From Hoyosella subflava DQS3-9A1 (GTDB lineage: Bacteria; Actinomycetota; Actinomycetes; Mycobacteriales; Mycobacteriaceae), in contig NC_015564.1 of the NCBI RefSeq assembly GCF_000214175.1, forward strand, positions 3,162,001 through 3,226,000: 64,000 nucleotides of DNA, read 5' to 3'. Position numbers and translations under genes: made by a program. Below, piece after piece: positions 7,487-14,701 of the stretch (position 1 is the stretch's first letter; every line of letters starts with the position of its first letter). The notes beneath the pieces are model-generated. The model was given only the letters and a program-made list of their open reading frames with translations, ran no database searches and was not told the origin of the DNA.

Positions 7487-8551
7487 TTAGGTGGCAGGAA
7501 AGCCGAGTGCGGTGACGGCGAGCAGGGGTTCGCTGATGGGGTCGACTCCGAGTATCTGTTCGATGACAGAGTCACAGAGAGCCGTGGCCGTTACAGAGCC
7601 CAGTCCCATGGCAGTCGCCGTCAACAGCACGGTCTGGCTGATGTGGCCTGCCTCGAGCAGAATGTCACGGTAAGCACGCCGGGACTCGAAACGCCACCGT
7701 GTCCGTTGCAGGACAGCCGTGTAGATCAGCAATACCGGCGCCTCAGCAAGCCACGGCTGGTCTCCCACTGCGCGGCGCAAGGTCGCGGGCCGTGCTGCGG
7801 GCCGGATGCGTTCAAGGCCGCCACGCGCTGAAGCGTAGTGGTAGACGGCGGGCTGTAGCCCGTGAACACGGTTGACGTGGACGTAAAGTTCAATGGGACT
7901 CCGCGCCCCCGCGGAAGGACTAGTTTTGCGCACGACTGAACCGGTTTCCTCATTATCGATGACGTCGATCGGCCCGGCCGCGATATCGACCAGTGTCCCG
8001 AGTGTGTCGAGAGGAATCGCGGCCCGGCTGTAGTGACGCACCGACCGCCGCGAAAACAACGCGTCGACCAGTGCGGGGCGCGGCCAGCGCGAAAGGTCGT
8101 GAACCTCCGGAGCGGTCACTGTGATCGGCCGCTCGGGAAAGGTTTTGACTGGCGACGGTGGTGGCTCGATTTTTGCTTTGTCGGCGAATGCCATGTGGTC
8201 CGATGCGGGGTCTAGGTACGTCACCGTCTCATCGGTCCGCGACGCGAAATGGTGGTACCGAGTCCCGGCTCCCCACGAGCCCCATTCGTCGAGGAGACGA
8301 GTTTCCTCGTAGTGCTCCGCGGACCCTTCCCGAATGAGCACCTTCTCGTCGATTAACCGGTCTGCGATCGCGCGCTGAATCTCGCCTGGCGCGCCGATAG
8401 TCGAAAGAATCCGCCATGACGAAAACCACCGCAAAATGCTTTCGCTTTCTGCGGTGAGGGCAAACTGTCGATGATGAAGGTAATCGTCCCAGATAAGGTC
8501 GCCGCCCTTCCAGAACATGGCGGCATATTCAGCAACCTTCACCCGCTCCAT
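7487..8551 (-). CDS. SagB/ThcOx-type FMN-dependent dehydrogenase (nitroreductase fold)
   Basis: 354 residues from ATG 8551, which has GGGAGG 7 bases upstream (a GTG at 8584 is also in frame). Residues 1-130 form a non-nitroreductase N-terminal domain (FWKGGDLIWDDYLHHRQFAL, then a winged-helix-like part), as in SagB proteins. The nitroreductase domain starts near FSRRSVRHYSRAAIPLDTL, with the SPSAGARSPIELYVHV strand, and ends VTALGFPAT. SagB enzymes oxidise azolines in peptides made by YcaO cyclodehydratases. No YcaO gene is seen here, but a 47-codon gene lies 75 bp upstream on the same strand, so the substrate may be that peptide. Enzyme class is firm, substrate is inference. Confidence 0.85.
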   Translation of the reverse strand: MERVKVAEYAAMFWKGGDLIWDDYLHHRQFALTAESESILRWFSSWRILSTIGAPGEIQRAIADRLIDEKVLIREGSAEHYEETRLLDEWGSWGAGTRYHHFASRTDETVTYLDPASDHMAFADKAKIEPPPSPVKTFPERPITVTAPEVHDLSRWPRPALVDALFSRRSVRHYSRAAIPLDTLGTLVDIAAGPIDVIDNEETGSVVRKTSPSAGARSPIELYVHVNRVHGLQPAVYHYASARGGLERIRPAARPATLRRAVGDQPWLAEAPVLLIYTAVLQRTRWRFESRRAYRDILLEAGHISQTVLLTATAMGLGSVTATALCDSVIEQILGVDPISEPLLAVTALGFPAT

Positions 8552-8626
8552 CCGATTGCCTCCCGAACTCCTATCACTGATCACTGCATGTGATAGTACG
8601 GGCGACCGGACGGCGCCGGCGGCGCG

Positions 8627-8770
8627 TTAGCTGAGGGGTCGCGGACGCGACTCGATGTAGTCGCTCTTATGCGCACGGAACGCCGCTGCTTCCACTGAGA
8701 ATGCGGCCAGCACAACGTCATCTGCTGCGACTGAGTCAAACAGCCCGCGTGCCATTTCGTCGATGTTCAT
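8627..8770 (-). CDS. Small peptide, possible substrate or precursor for the SagB-like enzyme
   Basis: 47 codons from ATG 8770; AAGGA lies 11 bases upstream. The frame is open to 8827, but the extension looks like leader sequence. It has an acidic helical N-terminal half (MNIDEMARGLFDSVAADDVV), an Ala-rich middle and a basic, Pro-ended tail (RAHKSDYIESRPRPLS). There are no cysteines; Ser, Tyr and Lys are the modifiable residues. It is the only gene co-directional with and directly upstream of the SagB-type dehydrogenase. The layout resembles RiPP precursor plus modifying enzyme, but an accessory subunit is equally possible. No family was recognised. Confidence 0.55.
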   Translation of the reverse strand: MNIDEMARGLFDSVAADDVVLAAFSVEAAAFRAHKSDYIESRPRPLS

Positions 8771-9040
8771 GTTCTGCGTTGTCCTTCCCCGCGTCACCGA
8801 GCGGATCCAGGCATCACCCTGGCTCACACGCTCAGACTCTCTGCCATATACATCGCTGGCGAGCCGAAGTTGTTACACCCCTGCTGAGAGTATTTTTCAA
8901 GCGGTGTGAAATAAGACGGTTCTGATCATACTCCGGACAGGCGAGTGCTTCACCCCACGTTTTTTCACGCATTTCGGACGGCAAATGAGATCATGTGCTC
9001 GATACAGTTGGACAAACGCAGAACACCCTAGGAGTCAACG

Positions 9041-9481
9041 ATGTCTTCCTCGGCTCTAGTGTCGCGCCGTCCGCTCGCGGGCTTCGCCACCGCTGCCGCG
9101 CTCGCACTAGCACTCACCGGGTGCGGCGACGAGAGCGCAGCACCCGGACCGTACGGCGGGGCTCGTGAAGGCACAACCGCTGCCGAGTCCACTGACGATG
9201 CGGAGGACGTGGCTGACACGGACGTATTCAGCTTCGTGGCGGAAGACGGTCGCCGGGTCGACGGTGACGCCCGGATCACTACTGAAGTTGGCCGCACCGT
9301 GGTTATCGAGGTCACGTCAAACACCGCCGAAGAGCTCCACGTCCACGGTTACGACCTTTACGCCGACATCCAGTCCGGCGAGGCGGCACGGCTCGAGTTC
9401 ACCGCGGACCTGCCCGGAATCTTCGAGGTTGAACTGCACAACGCGAACGCTGTGCTGACGCAGCTGCGGGTGGACGGGTGA
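9041..9481 (+). CDS. Cupredoxin-like lipoprotein
   Basis: 146 residues. Lipoprotein signal peptide with lipobox LTGC (Cys near residue 28), an acidic linker (about 30-65), then a roughly 80-residue beta-sandwich with ELHVHGYDLY and, near the C-terminus, GIFEVELHNANAVLTQLRV. These are the two edge strands of cupredoxin_1/EfeO-type domains. His residues in both strands could bind copper, but the typical Cys ligand between the last two ligands is absent, so it is not a standard blue-copper electron carrier. The stop overlaps the GTG of the next gene (GTGA), so the two are coupled. Confidence 0.78.
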   Translation: MSSSALVSRRPLAGFATAAALALALTGCGDESAAPGPYGGAREGTTAAESTDDAEDVADTDVFSFVAEDGRRVDGDARITTEVGRTVVIEVTSNTAEELHVHGYDLYADIQSGEAARLEFTADLPGIFEVELHNANAVLTQLRVDG

Positions 9482-10800
9482 TCCTTGCGCACGGGCTGCA
9501 CGGTCGCTCCGACCTGCCCGTCCCGCTCTGGCTTGCGCTCTACACGGGCGCGGCAGCAGTGCTGGTGTCGTTCGTGGTGCTGGCCTTCATGTGGACCAAG
9601 CCGCGACTCGCCGGAGCCGATGCTGGCCGCCCTCTACCGGCGCTCGTAGAGCGCTTCGTCGACAGCCGCGCACTTCGTTTCGGGCTCCAGGCGGCGGGGT
9701 TAGTGTTCTTCGTGCTGCTGCTCGCGGCAGCCTGGGCTGGTACGAACAGCTCGTTCACCAACCCGGCGAGCACGTGGTTCTATGTGTGGTTCTGGCTTGG
9801 TGTCATTGCGTTATCGCTTGTCTTCGGGCGAATCTACCGGGTCGCGAATCCGCTGCGGATCCTCGCTCGGGGGCTTGCGCCGTTGCTCTACCGGCCGGGG
9901 CGCGAGGCATCGCTCGATAAACTCGCCTTCTGGCCAGCGATCGCTGGGCTCGCTGGATTTCTCTGGCTCGAACTCGTGTACCCCGCGTCAGATTCTCCCC
10001 GTGCGATCGCCGTTTTCGTCACGCTCTACGCACTGACGATGGCTGTTGCTGGCGCCTACTACGGCCCGAAGTGGTTCGAACGTGGCGACGGGTTCGAGGT
10101 CTACTTCACGCTTATTGCGCGGCTGAGTCCCTTCGGTCGGCGGAACGACGGCCGGATAGTGGTCCGCAGCCCCCTCAATGGACTACTTGACGGGCCATCC
10201 CACGGCCTCACCCCGGTCCTGTTGCTGATTCTCGGCTCGACGACGTTCGATGGCGTCACTCGCATCCCGATGTGGCCGGACTTCGTGGATCCCTTGACTC
10301 CGTTCTGGACAGCGGTTGCCGGAACTATTGCGCTTGCCGCGACCGTCGGTTTCCTCTCCGCGATGTATGTGGGAGCGATGTGGCTGACACGGCCGTATCT
10401 GCGAAAGCCCCGCCGCGGTGAGCCGCCCGTCGACCTGTATGGCGCCTTCGCTCATTCCCTCATTCCGCTTGCGCTGGGCTATACGATCGCGCATTACTTT
10501 TCTTTCGCGATCTTTCAGGGCCAGGCCGGTTTCCTGCTCGCTACCGATCCCTTCGGGCAGGGATGGGACCTGTTTGGCACGGCCGGAACCGGCATCAACT
10601 ACGCAGTGCTCTCCACGGGCCTGATTGCCCTCGTGCAGGTCGGCGCCATCATCGTGGGGCACATCGTCGCCGTCGTCTCGGCCCACGATCGCGCACTGCA
10701 GATCATCCGGCCCGATTACAAGAAAACTGGACAATACCCCGCGCTCGCGCTCATGGTGGGTTATACGGTGATTGGAATCGTGCTGGTGTCCAGTGTCTGA
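9478..10800 (+). CDS. Polytopic membrane protein coupled to the cupredoxin lipoprotein
   Basis: 440 residues from GTG 9478, overlapping the previous stop. About ten TM segments. The N-terminus is AHGLHGRSDLPVPLWLALY, with His residues at the outer face of TM1. Polar motifs include TNPASTWFYVWFWLG, RIYRVANPLRILARG and, later, HSLIPLALGYTIAHYFSF, giving several His in or near the membrane. I recall relatives in databases labelled fenitrothion hydrolase, but nothing here looks like a hydrolase catalytic site. With the cupredoxin partner, a role in metal (copper) or redox handling in the envelope is plausible inference. Confidence 0.7.
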   Translation: MILAHGLHGRSDLPVPLWLALYTGAAAVLVSFVVLAFMWTKPRLAGADAGRPLPALVERFVDSRALRFGLQAAGLVFFVLLLAAAWAGTNSSFTNPASTWFYVWFWLGVIALSLVFGRIYRVANPLRILARGLAPLLYRPGREASLDKLAFWPAIAGLAGFLWLELVYPASDSPRAIAVFVTLYALTMAVAGAYYGPKWFERGDGFEVYFTLIARLSPFGRRNDGRIVVRSPLNGLLDGPSHGLTPVLLLILGSTTFDGVTRIPMWPDFVDPLTPFWTAVAGTIALAATVGFLSAMYVGAMWLTRPYLRKPRRGEPPVDLYGAFAHSLIPLALGYTIAHYFSFAIFQGQAGFLLATDPFGQGWDLFGTAGTGINYAVLSTGLIALVQVGAIIVGHIVAVVSAHDRALQIIRPDYKKTGQYPALALMVGYTVIGIVLVSSV

Positions 10801-10972
10801 GGTTGAGATCGTCCTCATGCATCAGGGCGGCTGGGATGAAGCGCTCATGCTCCTCGGGCCGCTCGCGATCATCGCCGCCCTGATCTACACCGCCCGCAAG
10901 GGGCGTCCACCGGACGGTGAAGAGTGGGACGACGACTGGGAAGAAGAGGATTGGGAGAAGGAGCCCGAATAG
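10793..10972 (+). CDS. Small single-span membrane protein with acidic Trp-rich tail
   Basis: 59 residues from GTG 10793, overlapping the upstream stop by 8 bases; ATG 10817 would give 51. One TM segment (ALMLLGPLAIIAALIYTA) is followed by a charged tail EEWDDDWEEEDWEKEPE. Third gene of the lipoprotein/membrane protein operon. The acidic tail could be a cytoplasmic metal or partner contact. No family was recognised. Confidence 0.6.
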   Translation: MSEVEIVLMHQGGWDEALMLLGPLAIIAALIYTARKGRPPDGEEWDDDWEEEDWEKEPE

Positions 10973-10985
10973 GGGCAGTTGCCCG

Positions 10986-11708
10986 TCAGTGGCGGGAACC
11001 CGCAACGATGCGGGCGAATGACCTGCCGACCATTTGGGCCGTCGCGACGATCTCCGGTTCCCGATCCTGGTACGCCCGCAGGAAGCTGCTCGGACTCATG
11101 GACTCCTGAGTTGCCGCGTCGGTTGCCCACGCCCGGAACGTACCGAACGACGCTTCAGGGTGGCATTGCAGCCCCCACGCTCGGTGTCCGATCCGGAAGA
11201 TCTGGTTGGGGTACATTGCGGATGATCCGAGCAGGGTGGCGCCCGCGGGAAGTGTCTCCACGACATCAAAGTGCATGCTGGGCGACCGCATCGGGTTGCA
11301 GCACACCGAGATCCGGCCGAAAAGCTCATCCCTGTTCGCTTCGGGAAGCCACCGTATCTCAGCTACCCCACCTTCCAGACCAGCTTCAGCATCGATGCTC
11401 ACCGATCCGCCGCACGCGAGCGCGAGGAGTTGTGCGCCGAGGCAGATGCCCAGGGTGGGAATCGATGCATCCACACAGTCACGAAGCAGGGCGCGAACCT
11501 TGGGCAGCCATGGACAATCGTCGTCGGAGATTGCGCTCTGATAGCCACCGAGAACGATCAGACCGCCTCTGACGTCGTCACTGGTAGGCAAGGTGTCGCC
11601 ATAGTAGGGGCGCACGACCTCGAGGCTGACCATCGCCATAGATTGTTCGAGCAGATCGAGCGGGCAGCTTGGGTGGTTCTCGATGACCGTGACAACTCGT
11701 TCACCCAT
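10986..11708 (-). CDS. Class I glutamine amidotransferase (GMP synthase-like)
   Basis: 240 residues from ATG 11708 with GAGGAG 12 bases upstream. The longer frame to 11948 lacks a ribosome site. The class I amidotransferase triad is visible: nucleophile Cys in TLGICLGAQLLA near residue 92, and His-x-Glu in GLQCHPEASF near 180. The oxyanion strand is GGLIVLGGYQ. Stand-alone proteins of this kind (GuaA-like COG0518) hydrolyse glutamine or related gamma-glutamyl compounds such as gamma-glutamyl-polyamines. The precise substrate is unknown. Monocistronic. Confidence 0.85.
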   Translation of the reverse strand: MGERVVTVIENHPSCPLDLLEQSMAMVSLEVVRPYYGDTLPTSDDVRGGLIVLGGYQSAISDDDCPWLPKVRALLRDCVDASIPTLGICLGAQLLALACGGSVSIDAEAGLEGGVAEIRWLPEANRDELFGRISVCCNPMRSPSMHFDVVETLPAGATLLGSSAMYPNQIFRIGHRAWGLQCHPEASFGTFRAWATDAATQESMSPSSFLRAYQDREPEIVATAQMVGRSFARIVAGSRH

Positions 11709-11880
11709 CGGAGGTGCTGACTCCTCACTGCCCCGCTGCGCGGAGCACAACCACGTACCCAGAGCACTGTAGACATCCCGGGGTGCAATTGCATGCCGGC
11801 GAGGGCACTCTGTGCTCCCAGTCACACCTAGACCCGTGTCGGCGCCAAATTTTGTCGGTGTGCCCTGATAGAAGTAGGAC

Positions 11881-12090
11881 ATGCGGCTGACAACGGACTG
11901 TGCTGACTGCACTGCAGAGCTAGACCACTGCCACGGGACGCTCATCATTCACACTGGGGGTTCCCGCGAATGCACCAGCGATGAGTGCATCGCACCTGCC
12001 CGGCACCGGCATGTCTGGGTGCTTGATTGCGATGCGCTCCAGCCCGACTGTTCCTGCGCGACTGAAGACTGGCTGACGAAAACTGGTTAA
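11881..12090 (+). CDS. Small Cys/His-rich protein, probable zinc-binding
   Basis: 69 residues with eight cysteines (7, 10, 17, 31, 36, 50, 57, 59) and histidines at 16, 18, 24, 42 and 44. The patterns CADC, HCHG, C-x4-C, RHRHVWV and DCSC suggest one or two structural zinc sites. I recall short proteins with this arrangement as widespread in Mycobacteriales, without known function. It stands alone between a divergent amidotransferase and the DUF309 gene, which starts 55 bp downstream. Confidence 0.65.
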   Translation: MRLTTDCADCTAELDHCHGTLIIHTGGSRECTSDECIAPARHRHVWVLDCDALQPDCSCATEDWLTKTG

Positions 12091-12145
12091 CGCGGTCTCT
12101 TTGGGGCTCGAATGGATGGGCAGCGCCTGGAACCATGGAGTCGTG

Positions 12146-12673
12146 ATGCAACGCGGATCAGAAGAGGACCCGGAGACTCAATTGACAGGCATGGATGAGG
12201 CTCGGGATAGAGATGAGTCAGGCCGCGCACGCAATGCACGCCCGCGAGACGCGCTGGGCAGACCGCTGCCCTACGGTTCTCCGGGAGTTCCCCGCCTCGA
12301 AGAAGGGCGCGTACGTACGCCCGAAGAGACCCTCGCCGAGGCGGCTGCACTGCTCGATCAACGACTGCCGTTTCACGCTCACGAAGTCTTCGAAGACGCC
12401 TGGAAGTCCGCGCCCGAGCAGTGGCGCGGACTGTGGAAAGGTCTCGCGCAGCTTGCTGTAGGCGTTACGCATGCGGCTCGCGGCAATCTCAGCGGCGCAT
12501 CCCGACTGTTGACTCGCGCAGCAGAGCATTTGGAGCCGTTTGAGGCCACGAAACCCTTCACGATCGACGTGGATGGGCTACGAACGTGGTCAGAACGCCA
12601 GTCCGCGGAGCTTGAGGCTCACAGTGAAGCCAGCCCCGTCTGGCTTACCGTGCCGCCACTGACGGGACGCTAG
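12146..12673 (+). CDS. DUF309 domain-containing protein
   Basis: 175 residues if started at ATG 12146 (GGAG 5 bases upstream); ATG 12191 is also credible because many relatives begin near RDRDESGRARNARPRD. The DUF309 helical core is at about residues 70-145 with the signature PFHAHEVFEDAWKSAP and GLAQLAVGVTHAARGN. Its His/Glu/Trp residues line a pocket in known DUF309 structures. Function is unknown. The preceding basic segment NARPRDALGRPLPYG is typical of the actinobacterial subgroup. Confidence 0.85.
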   Translation: MQRGSEEDPETQLTGMDEARDRDESGRARNARPRDALGRPLPYGSPGVPRLEEGRVRTPEETLAEAAALLDQRLPFHAHEVFEDAWKSAPEQWRGLWKGLAQLAVGVTHAARGNLSGASRLLTRAAEHLEPFEATKPFTIDVDGLRTWSERQSAELEAHSEASPVWLTVPPLTGR

Positions 12674-12690
12674 CCGGCCGCACGCTGAAT

Positions 12691-13455
12691 TCACGCCAGC
12701 TTCAGTACGGCGCGCGCAGCGCGCTCCAGTTCGTGACCATAATAGGCCCCCTGCCCCGCCGCATGGACCGCCAGCGGATGCATCTGATGCAGCGGAATCC
12801 GCTCTTGCCAGCCCGCTTCCAGTTCGCAGACTGACTGATAGCCGCCCATAATCTCGTCGAGGAATGGGCAGCCGAACAACTCCAGCATCGCGAGGTCGGT
12901 TTCACGGTGCCCACCGTGTGCGGCGGGATCGATCGCGATGGCACCATCGACGGTCCACATGACGTTGCCCGACCACAGATCGCCGTGTATGCGGGCCGGT
13001 TCCGCTCCATTATCGAACACACCTGACGCGGCCAGGTCGCAGGCCTTCTCAACCACCCAAACCGCAGCCGCAGTGATCATTCCGAGCTGGCGTGCACGAG
13101 GCAGGAATGGCAGGACCCGCTCGGCCGCATAGAACTCACCCCATGAGGTGTGGACTGCGTCCGGACCCGACGGCATCGGCTGCGTGCCGATGAACATCTG
13201 GCCGTCGTAACCCTCGGGCGGTGCACCGAAACCACGCGCCCCGACTCCATGAGCCTTCGCGAGCCGTTCACCGAAGGTTCGCGCCGCGACAGGGCTGGGC
13301 GCCGTGGACTGGAGGCGCTCGAGTTCGATGAAGTCGTCATCGAACGCGATGACCCCGACTACAGGCAGACCAGCGGCGCGCAGCCATTCGAGACCAGCGT
13401 GTTCGGCATGATAGAAATCTGGGTGCTGCGCGTGTCGCTTGATGAAGTTACGCAT
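12691..13455 (-). CDS. Fructosamine kinase family protein
   Basis: 254 residues, APH-like kinase fold. Catalytic loop HGDLWSGNVMW near residue 155 and metal-binding DPAAHGGHRETDLAM near 175 are the fructosamine/ketosamine-3-kinase signatures. Such enzymes phosphorylate the C3 hydroxyl of sugar-amine adducts, leading to protein deglycation. The start of the N-lobe is short, without a clear glycine loop, as is usual for bacterial members. The gene begins 6 bp after the stop of the nitroreductase gene, so the two form an operon. Confidence 0.88.
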   Translation of the reverse strand: MRNFIKRHAQHPDFYHAEHAGLEWLRAAGLPVVGVIAFDDDFIELERLQSTAPSPVAARTFGERLAKAHGVGARGFGAPPEGYDGQMFIGTQPMPSGPDAVHTSWGEFYAAERVLPFLPRARQLGMITAAAVWVVEKACDLAASGVFDNGAEPARIHGDLWSGNVMWTVDGAIAIDPAAHGGHRETDLAMLELFGCPFLDEIMGGYQSVCELEAGWQERIPLHQMHPLAVHAAGQGAYYGHELERAARAVLKLA

Positions 13456-13461
13456 AGCGGC

Positions 13462-14067
13462 TCACTCCAGGCGGGTGATCAGTTGCGCGGCGTCGATCCG
13501 GCGGTTGCGCGGCTTGACGTCGGATGGGTCGATCCCGCCAACGTACAGCCATCCAAGCAGCCGCTCGCCCTCTTTCAGCCCGTGCATTTCGGCTACCCGC
13601 GGCATATTTACGAACGGCCCGGTGCGCCATACGACGCCCCAGCCCTGGTCGAACAATGCGAGCGAAAGCAAGTGCCCTAGGCCTGCAGCGCTGGCGACCT
13701 GCTCCCACTCGGGGACACTGGGGTGGCCGACAAACCTGTGCACGATCGCGATCAGCAGTGGCGCCCGCAATGGCTTACCAGCGAGTTTGCGCGCATCGGC
13801 GATCTTATCGGGGTCTGTCAGCAACGAAGCATCGCCGTACTCGTGCTCAACTATGGCCGCCCCGAACCGTTCACGCGCGGCACCTCGCAGGGTGATGATC
13901 CGCCACGGCCGCAACGCTTTGTGGTCGGCGACCGAGGTGCACGCCTGGATGAGGTCCCTGATGTCAGAGTCGCTCGGAGCATCACTCGTCAGCGTCAAGT
14001 AGGACCGTCGCCGCGCGATCGACTCGACGACGCCGCGCGGCAGTGTCTCGGAAAGTTCAGCATCCAT
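13462..14067 (-). CDS. Nitroreductase family protein (YdjA-like)
   Basis: 201 residues. Nitroreductase-fold flavoprotein: the N-terminal SIARRRSYLTLTSDAPSD segment corresponds to the RRSxR FMN-binding region, then ADHKALRPWRIITLRG, a middle GHLLSLALFDQGWGVVWRTG helix, and the C-terminal LLGWLYVGGID strand. It would be an FMN-dependent NAD(P)H oxidoreductase on nitro or quinone-like substrates. First gene of a two-gene unit with the fructosamine kinase. Confidence 0.85.
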   Translation of the reverse strand: MDAELSETLPRGVVESIARRRSYLTLTSDAPSDSDIRDLIQACTSVADHKALRPWRIITLRGAARERFGAAIVEHEYGDASLLTDPDKIADARKLAGKPLRAPLLIAIVHRFVGHPSVPEWEQVASAAGLGHLLSLALFDQGWGVVWRTGPFVNMPRVAEMHGLKEGERLLGWLYVGGIDPSDVKPRNRRIDAAQLITRLE

Positions 14068-14090
14068 CGCGACAACCGTAGCGCGAATCG

Positions 14091-14129
14091 CACGACAGCG
14101 GCCCGGGAGACCCCTGGGCCGCTGTCGTG
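14091..14129. terminator. Hairpin terminator of the hsp20 gene
   Basis: CACGACAGCGGCCC (14091-14104) pairs perfectly with GGGCCGCTGTCGTG (14116-14129), loop 11. It starts 2 bp past the leftward Hsp20 stop and before the next leftward gene. Confidence 0.75.
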
Positions 14130-14131
14130 GA

Positions 14132-14566
14132 CTAGCCGCGAACTTCGATTTTTCGGACGGACTTCTCCGCCTCAGACTTCGGAAGTGTGACCGTCAGGAC
14201 GCCATCCGAGAGACTCGCGTCGATTTTCGAGGCGTCGACTTCTGTCGGCACTGTCACCTGGTAACTGAACCGCCCAGTGCGGCGGGTACGCCGGTGGACG
14301 ATGCCGACGCGTTCCTTCTCCTTGGATTCGCCTGCGATCTGCAGGATGCCGTCGCGGTACTCCACGGTGATGTCGTCCTTCTGCACACCTGGGAGTTCCG
14401 CGTCGACCTTGAACGCCAGGTCCGTCTCCTCAATATCAACGGACGGCGCCCACGTGCTGGCTTCCCCCGTTCCTTCTTCGAACCATCGGCCGAGGCGGTC
14501 ATACAGTTCCTCGAAGTCACGGAACGGATCCCATCGGCGAGGATCTCGGCGGGCTGGTACTGCCAT
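14132..14566 (-). CDS. Hsp20/alpha-crystallin small heat shock protein
   Basis: 144 residues from ATG 14566 (AAGGAG upstream); the frame beyond this is antisense to the DUF2252 gene. Short N-terminal arm with RWDPFRDFEELYDRL, alpha-crystallin domain at about 40-135 (PSVDIEETDLAFKVDAELPG, then DGILQIAGES, GRFSYQVTVP) and the C-terminal strand GVLTVTLPK with the family's A/G-x-L-x-V pattern. It is an ATP-independent holdase chaperone. A HAIR operator lies upstream, so HspR-controlled heat induction is expected. Confidence 0.93.
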   Translation of the reverse strand: MAVPARRDPRRWDPFRDFEELYDRLGRWFEEGTGEASTWAPSVDIEETDLAFKVDAELPGVQKDDITVEYRDGILQIAGESKEKERVGIVHRRTRRTGRFSYQVTVPTEVDASKIDASLSDGVLTVTLPKSEAEKSVRKIEVRG

Positions 14567-14643
14567 TTCGCACTCCTTCAATCTGGTCTGGTTGTCTGCT
14601 CGGAGGCGGTTAGCCACCTTCGCTTGACATAACACCCGCATAA

Positions 14644-14662
14644 TTGAGTGTATTCCACTCAA
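14644..14662. promoter_or_regulatory. HAIR element (HspR operator) between hsp20 and DUF2252 genes
   Basis: TTGAGT (14644-14649), a 7-base spacer, and ACTCAA (14657-14662) match the HspR-associated inverted repeat CTTGAGT-N7-ACTCAAG at 12 of 14 positions; only the outermost pair differs. It lies 78 bp upstream of the Hsp20 ATG and 40 bp upstream of the divergent DUF2252 start, so HspR could repress both. No hspR gene is in the window. Confidence 0.8.
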
Positions 14663-14701
14663 CTTGATGCCGCGAGTCTCCGATGAGGCAAGGTGGTGCT
14701 T

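Noticed and set aside
8771-8827. Longer version of the small peptide upstream of the SagB-like gene
   Set aside because: The extra 19 residues have no ribosome site; ATG 8770 is preceded by AAGGA.
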